From Gammaproteobacteria bacterium (GTDB lineage: Bacteria > Pseudomonadota > Gammaproteobacteria > Pseudomonadales > Azotimanducaceae), in contig NZEI01000077.1 of the NCBI GenBank assembly GCA_002690405.1, forward strand, positions 7,969 to 40,769: a stretch of DNA of 32,801 nt, written 5' to 3'. The translations under genes were made by a program, and so were the position numbers. Shown one piece after another: positions 23,734-30,929 of this stretch. Under the pieces are notes generated by a model, which saw only the letters and a list, made by a program, of their open reading frames with translations, was not told the DNA's origin and did no database searches. The stretch's first letter is position 1; every line of letters begins with the position of its first letter.

Positions 23734-24531
23734 TTAATCGCCGCCAAACTGAGGGCTGCGCTTTTCGAAGATAGCTTTTCTGGCCTCTTTTCCGTCACGA
23801 CTGGCCAGGCCTTTTCCTGTTAGGCGAAGTTCATTTCGAACCACGGCGGCCAGGTCGTCAGGCAAGCCTACTTGGGATATCTGGGCCTTTGTCTGAGTTG
23901 CAGCAAGTGGAGCAATCTGGGCGATTTTTTCGCAGTAGGCGACGAAGGCTTCATCGAAATTTTCTGCGGGTGACACGCTGCCAATCATGCCCATGGCGAG
24001 CGCCTTCTGGGCATCGATAAACTCAACTTCAAGTAAGAAACGCATGGCTTGCTCGTGCCCTACAGTTTGGGGCAGGGTCCAGGTTAAACCGCAATCCGGT
24101 GAAGTGCCGACACGGGCGTACCCGGGGTGGAAGGTGGCAGTACTGCTCGCCATTCGCATGTCGCAGCACATGGCCAGCGACAGCCCAGCACCAATGGCCA
24201 GACCATTGATACCGGCAATAACCGGCTTTTCACAGTGGACTTTGATGCCGGTTACCAGCTGCACCACTCTCTCGATTGTATCTTCGGCACTATCACGTCT
24301 TTTTCCCGGGCTTAAGTCGGCCCCTGCACAAAATGTGTCACCGTTACCGGTAATGCCGATTACACGAATCGAGGGTTCATTACTGGCCTTATCAATGGCG
24401 CAGACAATGGCCTCGGTTAGCTCGCCTGACATTGCATTTTTTTTGTCTGCGCGGTTAAGCCTTAGGATGCGCGTGTTGCCTCGGGTCTCCTCAAGTAAAA
24501 CCGGTTCGCTCAGGGGATTTTCTGCACTCAT
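23734..24531 (-). CDS. Enoyl-CoA hydratase/isomerase, PaaG-like
   Basis: A 265-residue crotonase. TFCAGADLSPG near residues 66-76 is the oxyanion segment, and GLAIGAGLSLAMCCDMRMAS replaces the first hydratase Glu by Ser. The segment YARVGTSPDCGLTWTLP carries an Asp in PDCG as in PaaG-type isomerases, where an Asp does proton transfer. Isomerisation of a double bond (as for ring or conjugated enoyl-CoAs) is therefore more likely than hydration. The ATG at 24531 is preceded by AGGAGAC at good spacing. It is the second gene of the operon, 62 bases after the MFS gene and 21 bases before the dehydrogenase pair. Functional assignment rests on motif reading only. Confidence 0.9.
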   Translation of the reverse strand: MSAENPLSEPVLLEETRGNTRILRLNRADKKNAMSGELTEAIVCAIDKASNEPSIRVIGITGNGDTFCAGADLSPGKRRDSAEDTIERVVQLVTGIKVHCEKPVIAGINGLAIGAGLSLAMCCDMRMASSTATFHPGYARVGTSPDCGLTWTLPQTVGHEQAMRFLLEVEFIDAQKALAMGMIGSVSPAENFDEAFVAYCEKIAQIAPLAATQTKAQISQVGLPDDLAAVVRNELRLTGKGLASRDGKEARKAIFEKRSPQFGGD

Positions 24532-24593
24532 CTGTTAAGTCTCCTGTTTGCGTAAATCAATTTGGATGCACCAGCTTTGCTGCATTGATGCAC

Positions 24594-25826
24594 CTACCTT
24601 GTTGCCCTCCCAGCAAAGCCGGAAGATGCAACGATTGCTGGGATTAGTAGTACTCCAAGCACGATCCAAGCGTTTTCATAGTCGCCGGTTGCATCGTAAA
24701 TTGTCCCAGCGATCCATGGACCCGCCGCTCCCAACGCAAGCACGGTGTACATGAGGCCTTTGACCCGGCCAAAGGAAAGCGCGCCAAAATCGCGTCGAAT
24801 GATGGAGGCTGACAGCGGCATGCTGCAGGCTGCGGCGAAGCCTACTAATGCCGCCGTGACCATCAAAATTGTGTAGGTGATGGCGCTCACCGTTAGCAAC
24901 AGCAGAACAACAGCGAGCGCTCCGCAGGCGCTCACAAACAGCACCCGAATATTCATTCTGTCTGACAGAAAACCAAACAAGAGTTTTGCTCCGATCATCA
25001 CGAAAGCCATTAGGGCAACGACCGTTGAGACCTTCATGGCGTCGATGTTGTTATCTGAGGCCAGCGGTGCAAGGTTTTGTTGAATGGCAATAAAAACTGC
25101 TGAAATTACGGTAAAACACAAAGCCATGGACCAGAAGGATCGACTCATCAGGATGTCTCGTAGTGTCCATTCTTTGCCTTGGTATTGTTGTGTACTTGGC
25201 CCCGAATCCTCTGATAAATGGTCTGCCTCATCGCTTTCTGGGTTTTTTGGTTTGTCTTGCAGGAACAGGCAGGCCGGTGTGATAACGACGACAACCAAAC
25301 CCGCCAACCAAAGATTGGCCTCTCGCCAGCCATGGGTAGATTGCAAGTACACGATTAGCATGGGCAGTAGCAATCCGCCTATGGACGAGCCAGTTGATAC
25401 GATACCTAGGGCCAGTCCAGCGTTGCGGTCGAACCATCGTGCAGTGATCGTCTGCGCCGTGATTGAGCCTGCCAGTAACAATCCAGCAACAATGGTTAGG
25501 GAAAAGATGAGGCCGATTTGCCATAACTCACGCGCATAGGCTGACAGAACCAATCCCGAGGCAAACAAAAAGCCGCCAGCCATGACGAGCCAGCGGACGG
25601 GTAATTGGTCTGCTGCGCGTCCGGCAAAGGCAGCAAACACCGCCATGCCTAACTGAATACTCATGAAGATAAGCATGATGACGCCCCGGCCGGTATCAAA
25701 CTCGGTCTCCCAATAAGGCACCCAGAAAGTGAAGCCGTAAATAGCGATGCCATAAGTGATCGCTTGATAGGCGATGGCGATGCCAACGATGTTCCAACCG
25801 TAAAACCAAGGCGTGTTGAGCCGCAT
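24594..25826 (-). CDS. MFS transporter
   Basis: A 410-residue protein with about twelve hydrophobic helices. It begins RLNTPWFYGWNIVGIAIAY, the style of oxalate/formate-antiporter and monocarboxylate-type MFS proteins. FAGRAADQLPVRWLV is the loop 2-3 motif (G-x-x-A-D), and a hydrophilic central loop near residues 190-215 (KPKNPESDEADHLSEDSG) separates the two six-helix halves. It is an inner-membrane transporter, probably for an organic acid or a lipophilic catabolite, and differs in family from the GPH-type transporter at the left edge. It leads the minus-strand operon ending with the SDR at 18814. Motif copy D lies 93 bases upstream of its ATG, so it should share control with the other catabolic operons. 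Confidence 0.9.
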   Translation of the reverse strand: MRLNTPWFYGWNIVGIAIAYQAITYGIAIYGFTFWVPYWETEFDTGRGVIMLIFMSIQLGMAVFAAFAGRAADQLPVRWLVMAGGFLFASGLVLSAYARELWQIGLIFSLTIVAGLLLAGSITAQTITARWFDRNAGLALGIVSTGSSIGGLLLPMLIVYLQSTHGWREANLWLAGLVVVVITPACLFLQDKPKNPESDEADHLSEDSGPSTQQYQGKEWTLRDILMSRSFWSMALCFTVISAVFIAIQQNLAPLASDNNIDAMKVSTVVALMAFVMIGAKLLFGFLSDRMNIRVLFVSACGALAVVLLLLTVSAITYTILMVTAALVGFAAACSMPLSASIIRRDFGALSFGRVKGLMYTVLALGAAGPWIAGTIYDATGDYENAWIVLGVLLIPAIVASSGFAGRATR

Positions 25827-25918
25827 GGTTAGCCTACAGTCCCTGAGTTCGTTTGCTAACGCACGGTATGCTATGTCCCATGTCGTTGTTTATGACTCGT
25901 TCCTCTCTCCCCAAGCTC

Positions 25919-25936
25919 TAATTAGTATCCTAATAA
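25919..25936 (-). promoter_or_regulatory. Candidate operator, 18-bp motif copy D
   Basis: Read on the minus strand, TTATTAGGATACTAATTA matches the consensus at 15 of 18 positions. It lies 93 bases upstream of the MFS start codon (25826), leading the operon with the crotonase, dehydrogenase pair, synthetase and SDR. Its core TTAGGATACTAA is the nearest to a dyad among the strong copies. Confidence 0.65.
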
Positions 25937-26100
25937 AGGGGGTCGGTGTGCAAGTTTGAATATTATCGGTGTCGGATTTCAAACGGTTGCGACATCAGAC
26001 AAGTTTTCCGGCACTTGAAGCACAAGCGCAGATACACCCTACCGCACTATGGCCAGGAAATTGTGCCGTAGTCGTGGGTTGGATCTCAGTGGTGGCGAAG

Positions 26101-26118
26101 TAAATAGTATACTATAAA
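26101..26118. promoter_or_regulatory. Palindromic relative of the 18-bp motif
   Basis: The core ATAGTATACTAT (26104-26115) is a perfect 12-bp palindrome. On the minus strand the 18-base segment matches the consensus at 12 positions. TAGTATACTA also fits the general T-x-G-T...A-C-x-A form of operators bound by FadR-subfamily GntR proteins. It lies about 193 bases upstream of the kinase-like gene. Confidence 0.45.
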
Positions 26119-26310
26119 AGCTGCCCCCCGAAGTTTCCGCGCAAATTTTTGGGGACAATGCAAACGGGTTTAAGGTCACCGTTGCCGATGCTGATCAGTA
26201 CGATGGCAACAGATCTTGGTTCAGTGAAGACGTGATTATGAGAGGCTGTTGCCAAACCTGGCTTATCGAGCCTACCAAGGTGCGCAGTCGCTGAGTAGAT
26301 AAAGGGTAAT

Positions 26311-27390
26311 ATGAACATACAAGACGAACTCGGCCCCGTTGAGCGGGTGGAGGACATATCAGCGCACTGGGTTACAGCTGCACTCCGCGATGCGGGCTTA
26401 GAAGCTGAAGTTAGCCAAGTCAGTTTCGCCGCAATCGGCACTGGACAGATGGCAGACAGTTTCCGGCTCAGTTTAGCTTATTCACACGACAGAGCATTTT
26501 TACCATCCAGCATGGTGCTGAAAATGCATGCTGCGGATGCGCTCAGCCGTCAGGCAGGTGCGGGTGGTGCCTATGATTCAGAAGTGCGTTTTTATACAGA
26601 CCTTGAACCAACTCTCGATGTCCGTGTACCGAGGTGTTTTTGCGCTTTAGGTCCGGATCAACAATATCGTTTCGCCTTGCTGCTTGAGGATATGGCGCCC
26701 GCGAGGCAAGGAGATCAGTTGTTGGGCTGCGATATTAACGCGGCGCATAATGCGGTATTGAACCTAGCTAGGTTGCACGGGCCGCGATGGTGTGACCCTA
26801 CACTAAAAGACACCCTATGGTACCGGACTCCTCAACAAAGAAATGCGCTTGGTGCCTTAGTTCTAGAAAGCACAGCGCGGTTTATTGAACATTATCGTAG
26901 ACGAATTTCTAAAGACGATGAGTCAGTATTGCGAGCATTTGCACCCCGATGCACCGAGTGGCTGCAAGGGCGTTCTGAGCGGTTTGCTCCTGTGCATGGG
27001 GATTACCGTCTTGACAATCTCCTGTTTGGAATAAGCGGGGCGGATGGGGTTGAAGTTACTGCCGTCGACTGGCAAACCGTAGACATTGGGTTGCCTGGCC
27101 GAGATCTTGGCTATTTTCTGGGCAACAGCCTTGTGCCTGCTGAGAGGCGCCGTTTCGAGGTTGAATTAGTGCGGTCTTATTATGATGGCTTACTTCGCTA
27201 CGACGTCGACAATTATTCGTGGCAGGATTGCTTCGATGACTATCGCTACGGGCAATTTCAGGGGTTGATGATCACAGTCCTGGCGTCAGTTGGTTTGTCC
27301 CATACCGAGCGTGGAGATGCCATGTTTATGGCTATGTCATCGCGCGCGTGTGAGGCGATTCGCGACCTTGACAGTTTTGACTTGCTTTAA
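26311..27390 (+). CDS. APH/ecdysteroid-kinase-like phosphotransferase
   Basis: A 359-residue protein with the aminoglycoside-phosphotransferase/EcKinase fold. VLKMH with Lys71 is the likely ATP-binding Lys, YDSEVRFY at 88-95 the paired Glu, LLLEDM the hinge, HGDYRLDN at 229-236 the Brenner catalytic loop (Asp231), and DWQT at 253-256 the metal-binding Asp253. The family phosphorylates small hydroxyl compounds. Relatives joined or adjacent to acyl-CoA dehydrogenases (ACAD10/11, LvaA of levulinate catabolism) phosphorylate 4-hydroxyacyl-CoAs to allow dehydroxylation. With five dehydrogenases nearby, a hydroxyacyl-CoA kinase role is a reasonable inference, though the motif style is closer to the EcKinase group. 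The ATG at 26311 has AAGGG upstream. It is monocistronic and convergent with the GntR gene (8-base gap). Confidence 0.85.
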   Translation: MNIQDELGPVERVEDISAHWVTAALRDAGLEAEVSQVSFAAIGTGQMADSFRLSLAYSHDRAFLPSSMVLKMHAADALSRQAGAGGAYDSEVRFYTDLEPTLDVRVPRCFCALGPDQQYRFALLLEDMAPARQGDQLLGCDINAAHNAVLNLARLHGPRWCDPTLKDTLWYRTPQQRNALGALVLESTARFIEHYRRRISKDDESVLRAFAPRCTEWLQGRSERFAPVHGDYRLDNLLFGISGADGVEVTAVDWQTVDIGLPGRDLGYFLGNSLVPAERRRFEVELVRSYYDGLLRYDVDNYSWQDCFDDYRYGQFQGLMITVLASVGLSHTERGDAMFMAMSSRACEAIRDLDSFDLL

Positions 27391-27398
27391 AGGGTCGC

Positions 27399-28130
27399 TT
27401 AACTGATAACCCATGACACGGGCGTGTCTAGCAACTCTGGCGCATTTTTTTCCCAATAACGCTTGCTCGCGGCGTGCATCTTAGTGGAAATCTCGAATGC
27501 TTTTTCGGCATCACCCGCTTCGATCGCCCGCAGAATACTTTGAGAATGCTTCAAATGAGCCTGACGCTGCTCTAAGTCATACTCAATGCCCGAACCATGG
27601 GACATTCGATGTAACGCATTGACCAGAAAGCCGAGCACAAGGTTATTCGATGCTTCGGCTAACTTTTCTTGAAAGCGCCGGGCTTCATAAGTTGTCTCGG
27701 ATGAGTCGTGCATGGCGGCACCTAGCCGCTCCACGCACCTCCGTAACTCAGCAATGTCTTGATGAGTCGCATGTTTGGATGCTTCGGCTACTAGCACCGG
27801 ATAAATTGAGCGTCTTGCTTCTAGCACTGACAGGAATGTTGCATTTGCAAACTGTAGCTGCAGTGACATAGCGCTGGTTAAATGATCGATGTCAGGAACG
27901 CTGACTACAGGCCCGCCGCCAGGTCCCGCTTTGATGCGCAACGCTCCCTGCATTTCCAGGTATCGTAGAGCCTCACGCATGGTGGCACGGGCGACTCCGT
28001 ACTTTTCAACCATAACGTGTTCCGGATCCAGTTTTGCTCCCGGTCGCAGTCCACGATCCTGGATTTCAACCACAATTTGTCTTGCGACTCGTGTTGCAGC
28101 TCTTTCGCTGGGTAAAGCAGTGCCAGTCAT
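27399..28130 (-). CDS. GntR-family transcriptional regulator, FCD-type
   Basis: A 243-residue regulator. The N-terminal winged helix-turn-helix (about residues 12-75) contains GLRPGAKLDPEHVMVEKYGVARATMREALRYLE without interruption, where VARATMREALRYLE includes the recognition helix, followed by the wing GGGPVV. The C-terminal helical domain (about 90-235) with LEARRSIYPVLVAEA and a later HLKHSQSILRAIEAGD resembles FCD ligand-binding domains, which usually bind organic acids or CoA-linked intermediates through a metal site. It is the only regulator in the window and is therefore the leading candidate to recognise the 18-bp motif found at most operons, probably as a repressor released by a pathway intermediate. 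That link is inference. It is monocistronic; its own promoter region (28131-28276) has no good copy of the motif. Confidence 0.92.
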   Translation of the reverse strand: MTGTALPSERAATRVARQIVVEIQDRGLRPGAKLDPEHVMVEKYGVARATMREALRYLEMQGALRIKAGPGGGPVVSVPDIDHLTSAMSLQLQFANATFLSVLEARRSIYPVLVAEASKHATHQDIAELRRCVERLGAAMHDSSETTYEARRFQEKLAEASNNLVLGFLVNALHRMSHGSGIEYDLEQRQAHLKHSQSILRAIEAGDAEKAFEISTKMHAASKRYWEKNAPELLDTPVSWVIS

Positions 28131-28276
28131 CGGTATCCAGATTTTGCTGATTTCGGAAATGTTTGAAGTTGAGCCAAGTCGCCAAGCGCACCCGACCCCC
28201 TAAATTATAACATGCAACGTTGATATGGAGGCATATAGCTCTATTTCTGCGATAGTGGGGTAATGCTAGCCCGCAG

Positions 28277-29191
28277 CTACTGAGGGTTACTTTTGGCGCT
28301 GTGAGCTCTGATCATTGGGTCTCTTCCTTCGGGTTCGCCGACCTTTACGAGACCTTCGCCGAATGGCTCGTCGCGGCGACGTAGCGTTTCCTTGAGGCCG
28401 TGCTCTTTGACGCTGCGGCCATAGTCACGCACAGCCTGGGAGCGGTGCGCTCGGGCATCATTTTCTCCAGCCAGCCTCTGTAGCGTTTGGGCACCCATTA
28501 ATTCCATCGATAAGTTGGTGATGCGCTTGTTTGCTGACAGTAAGTCCGCATCGATCAGACTGAGTCGGTCCGCTAAGCCTTCCACCTCATCTTCCAATAG
28601 AGTGGCGGGGACTGACTTGAGAACCAATCCGATCTTTTCAGCATCAGCTCCGTCAATGCAGTCACCGGTCATCTGCAAACGCTTGGCCCATTGAGGACCG
28701 CAGTGATAAATCCATAAATTATTGGGCAGTGCACCCATGGCGCGGGCCGCCGGAAAACCGATGCGCGCATCATCAGCCGCGATTACTAAATCACAAGCCA
28801 TTGCCAGATCGGTTCCACCTGCTAGGCAATTGCCGTGTACCTGCGCGATGCTGGGCTTGTGCATTTCCCAGAGCGTGCGGATGTGACGGATGTTTCGCTC
28901 GATGAGCCAAATGTCGTCGTCGTGGCTGCGGCCGGTGCGATAACCGGGACGTTTGTTACCCCCTAGCGCCGTGAGGTCGTATCCTGAGCAAAAAGAAGCA
29001 CCGTCACCTTTAATGATGACGCAGTGCACACCTAAGTCATCGTCTGCTTCCCACAGTGCATGTTCGAGCTCTTCGAGCAGTCTGGCGTTCATTGCATTAT
29101 GTTTGTCTGCCCGATCCAAGGTTATACGGGCGCGTCCGTTTTCTACCTCATAGCGGATTTCTTCATAGTTTCCGTGCTCAGATGTTGCCAT
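28277..29191 (-). CDS. Enoyl-CoA hydratase/isomerase (crotonase) family protein
   Basis: A 304-residue crotonase with SFCSGYDLTALGG as the oxyanion segment and HGNCLAGGTDLAMACDLVIAAD, where the first hydratase Glu is Asp. The second position reads GFPAARAMGALPNN without an acid. It shares the GYD form, the AGGT(E/D)LA core and a C-terminal extension (HGLKETLRRRDEPFGEG) with the crotonase at 5885-6871, so the two form a subfamily in which the standard hydratase acids are altered. The reaction may be isomerisation or C-C/thioester cleavage rather than hydration. The ATG at 29191 has GAGAGGG upstream. It is the second gene after the amidohydrolase at 29234-30415 (42-base gap), in one minus-strand operon with motif copy E upstream. 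Confidence 0.9.
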   Translation of the reverse strand: MATSEHGNYEEIRYEVENGRARITLDRADKHNAMNARLLEELEHALWEADDDLGVHCVIIKGDGASFCSGYDLTALGGNKRPGYRTGRSHDDDIWLIERNIRHIRTLWEMHKPSIAQVHGNCLAGGTDLAMACDLVIAADDARIGFPAARAMGALPNNLWIYHCGPQWAKRLQMTGDCIDGADAEKIGLVLKSVPATLLEDEVEGLADRLSLIDADLLSANKRITNLSMELMGAQTLQRLAGENDARAHRSQAVRDYGRSVKEHGLKETLRRRDEPFGEGLVKVGEPEGRDPMIRAHSAKSNPQ

Positions 29192-29233
29192 TTAGCCCTC
29201 TCTTTGGTTGTTATCTTCTTGAGCGCGACATGC

Positions 29234-30415
29234 CTACAGCGGACGCCTTTGATTCAGTTCAGTTGCATTAGCGTAAAGAATTTTCTCCTGCATCGCAGGC
29301 GGAATCTGCTCGACTTCCTCGAGAATGTCCCTTGGTTTTTGCAAACCCTCCATATGAGGCCAATCCGAGCCAAGAATGACTCGATCTGCTCCCATGTGCT
29401 CTATGATTTCGCCTATATCGTCCTCCCAGAATGGATTTAGCCAGACGTGCTGACGAAAACTTTCCACGGGGTCCTCGCTGAAATAAGTAGGTAATCGATC
29501 CTTCGTATGTTCCAAGAAACGCAGTAGCTCGCCCAAAAATTCTGACCCGTTTTCGATGGATGCAATACGCACGTTTGGGAAACGTTCGAACAGTCGATCG
29601 AAAATCAGACTCGCTAAAAAGTCGTTAATGTTGCGCGAGCGGTGAAAGTTAGTAACGCTGGGCTTAGAACCCATGCTCAATGCATCAATGTTTTTGGTGT
29701 CGTAGCCATTACTATCGTGTCTAGTTTGGCCGATATGAGTAACTACGGTAATACCGGATTCATTGACCAGTGACCAAAAAGCATCGAAGTCTTCATGGCC
29801 AGGATTACGAGGCCCGTTTTTGGTAAACACCGCCGATGGGCGCATGACCACCGTGCGCGCGTCATTCTCCAATGCCCATTCGAGTTCTTTAACCGCCCAA
29901 TCGACATCAGCCAGGCTTATGTAAGGCGAAGTAAAGATCTTGTTTTTGTAAACGAGTCCCCAGTCTTCGTTTAGCCATCGGTTAAATCCGGTAAAGGTAG
30001 TGCACAAAGCAGCGATGTCTTTCTTCAAATATTCTTCGTAAAGCACTCCTAGCGTCGGAAACAGCCATGCTCCTTCAAGGCCCTGTTCCTCCATGCGCGC
30101 TATACGGGCGTCGCGATCCATATACTCTGGGGGCATGGGTTCAAGGGAAGAACGCACCAGTTCAGCTGTACTCAATCCCCGGGGATTGCCGTTGAAGTAT
30201 TCGCGTAGTACCCCTGGCTTGGAAATCGGGTTAAAACTGGGGTTGTTGCCCCTGTCGATTTTGCCGCCGATGCTTTGATATCTGCGCCCATTCGCTAATT
30301 CAATCCACTCCACACAGCGGGGCTGCATTTTCTTTGGCACGTGGCGCGTAAAAGCATCGTGTGCCTCGTAATAGTGATTGTCTGCGTCAAAAATTTTACC
30401 GGCATAAGAAGTCAT
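29234..30415 (-). CDS. Amidohydrolase family 2 protein, copy 2
   Basis: A 393-residue paralogue of the protein at 15623-16831; long blocks are identical or nearly so (DADNHYYEA, SKPGVLREY, ARTVVMRPSAV, HMGADRV, GSDWPHMEGL). I start it at ATG 30415, since the frame to 30487 adds 24 residues not found in the paralogue. Metal-site candidates are the DADNH motif (residues 10-14, Asp/Asp/His instead of HxH), the strand-5 His in VVTHIG, and Asp in GSDWPH. It is a cytoplasmic TIM-barrel hydrolase or decarboxylase by family; substrate unknown. The ribosome site is weak (GGGGG-rich leader). It heads an operon with the crotonase at 28277. Motif copy E lies 80 bases upstream. The two paralogues may act on successive or stereochemically different intermediates. 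Confidence 0.9.
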   Translation of the reverse strand: MTSYAGKIFDADNHYYEAHDAFTRHVPKKMQPRCVEWIELANGRRYQSIGGKIDRGNNPSFNPISKPGVLREYFNGNPRGLSTAELVRSSLEPMPPEYMDRDARIARMEEQGLEGAWLFPTLGVLYEEYLKKDIAALCTTFTGFNRWLNEDWGLVYKNKIFTSPYISLADVDWAVKELEWALENDARTVVMRPSAVFTKNGPRNPGHEDFDAFWSLVNESGITVVTHIGQTRHDSNGYDTKNIDALSMGSKPSVTNFHRSRNINDFLASLIFDRLFERFPNVRIASIENGSEFLGELLRFLEHTKDRLPTYFSEDPVESFRQHVWLNPFWEDDIGEIIEHMGADRVILGSDWPHMEGLQKPRDILEEVEQIPPAMQEKILYANATELNQRRPL

Positions 30416-30494
30416 CACTGGCCCCCATAGAAAGTCCCTGAAATATGCTCTGGAATCTTGATTAGCGAATGTACGCAAATGTACCAAGAACGTA

Positions 30495-30512
30495 TAAACA
30501 GTATCATAGTTA
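30495..30512 (-). promoter_or_regulatory. Candidate operator, 18-bp motif copy E
   Basis: On the minus strand TAACTATGATACTGTTTA matches the consensus at 16 of 18 positions. It lies 80 bases upstream of the amidohydrolase start at 30415, in the only promoter region of that two-gene operon. Confidence 0.65.
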
Positions 30513-30662
30513 AGTGCGAAATCACTACTTCATAGAAATGCAGAACCAGATAGGACGAAGAGATTGGTGCTATTCATTAATCATTGTCAATCGGGACAGG
30601 TTATTTTCCAATTTGACGAAGAAAAAGTGAGCAGTAGCAATTTGTGCTCTTTCGCAACTTTT

Positions 30663-30680
30663 TATCTATGATGCTAATTT
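30663..30680 (+). promoter_or_regulatory. Candidate operator, 18-bp motif copy F
   Basis: TATCTATGATGCTAATTT matches the consensus at 15 of 18 positions. No intact plus-strand gene follows it, so it either belongs to a lost gene at about 30781-30930 or forms a second distant site for the amidohydrolase operon with copy E, 150 bases away. Confidence 0.55.
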
Positions 30681-30929
30681 TGTTGAGCATGAAGCAGCCT
30701 TGAACGCATGGCGGTCGCTGTTTGCTGGTAGTGCTGAACGTAGAAGATGTCAGAGCATTAGCCATTCGAACGGGTAACCATTGAGCAGGAGGGAGCCTGC
30801 GGAAAGAAAACCTGATCTATTCGGCGGCGTTCGTGAGCTTAATTTTGACTCGGTTGATCCAAGCGGTGCGAAAACCTTCATTGAAGAGCAGTTCGAGCAC
30901 TTCAATGCAGCGGACTGTGAAATCCGCAA

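Larger units (their letters stand above)
25827..26310. other. 484-base divergent intergenic region (MFS operon / kinase-like gene)
   Basis: No complete gene was recognised. It holds motif copy D (25919-25936) near the MFS start and a palindromic relative (26101-26118). From about 26113 to 26286 the plus strand is open for 57 codons after a TAA and reads like protein (for example GDNANGFKVTVADADQYDG and DGNRSWFSEDVIMRG). It has no start codon with a ribosome site and no family I recognise. It may be a gene remnant. Confidence 0.5.
30416..30929. other. 514-base intergenic region with two copies of the 18-bp motif
   Basis: No gene was recognised. It carries motif copies E (30495-30512) and F (30663-30680). 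A plus-strand frame from TTG 30781 (VRELNFDSVDPSGAKTF, then EEQFEHFNAADCEIRNY) is open to 31065 but overlaps the dienelactone hydrolase antisense from 30930. It has no ribosome site and no recognised family. It may be a remnant of a gene once controlled by copy F. Confidence 0.5.

Noticed and set aside
26112..26441. A 109-codon minus-strand frame across the kinase-like gene start
   Set aside because: It overlaps the 5' end of a well-supported gene in antisense and has low-complexity, non-protein-like sequence.
6987..28222. GCAACGTTG occurring before the second P450 (6987-6995) and before the GntR gene (28214-28222)
   Set aside because: The same nine bases also occur inside a coding region near 8621, and the flanks do not agree, so it is not specific to promoters.
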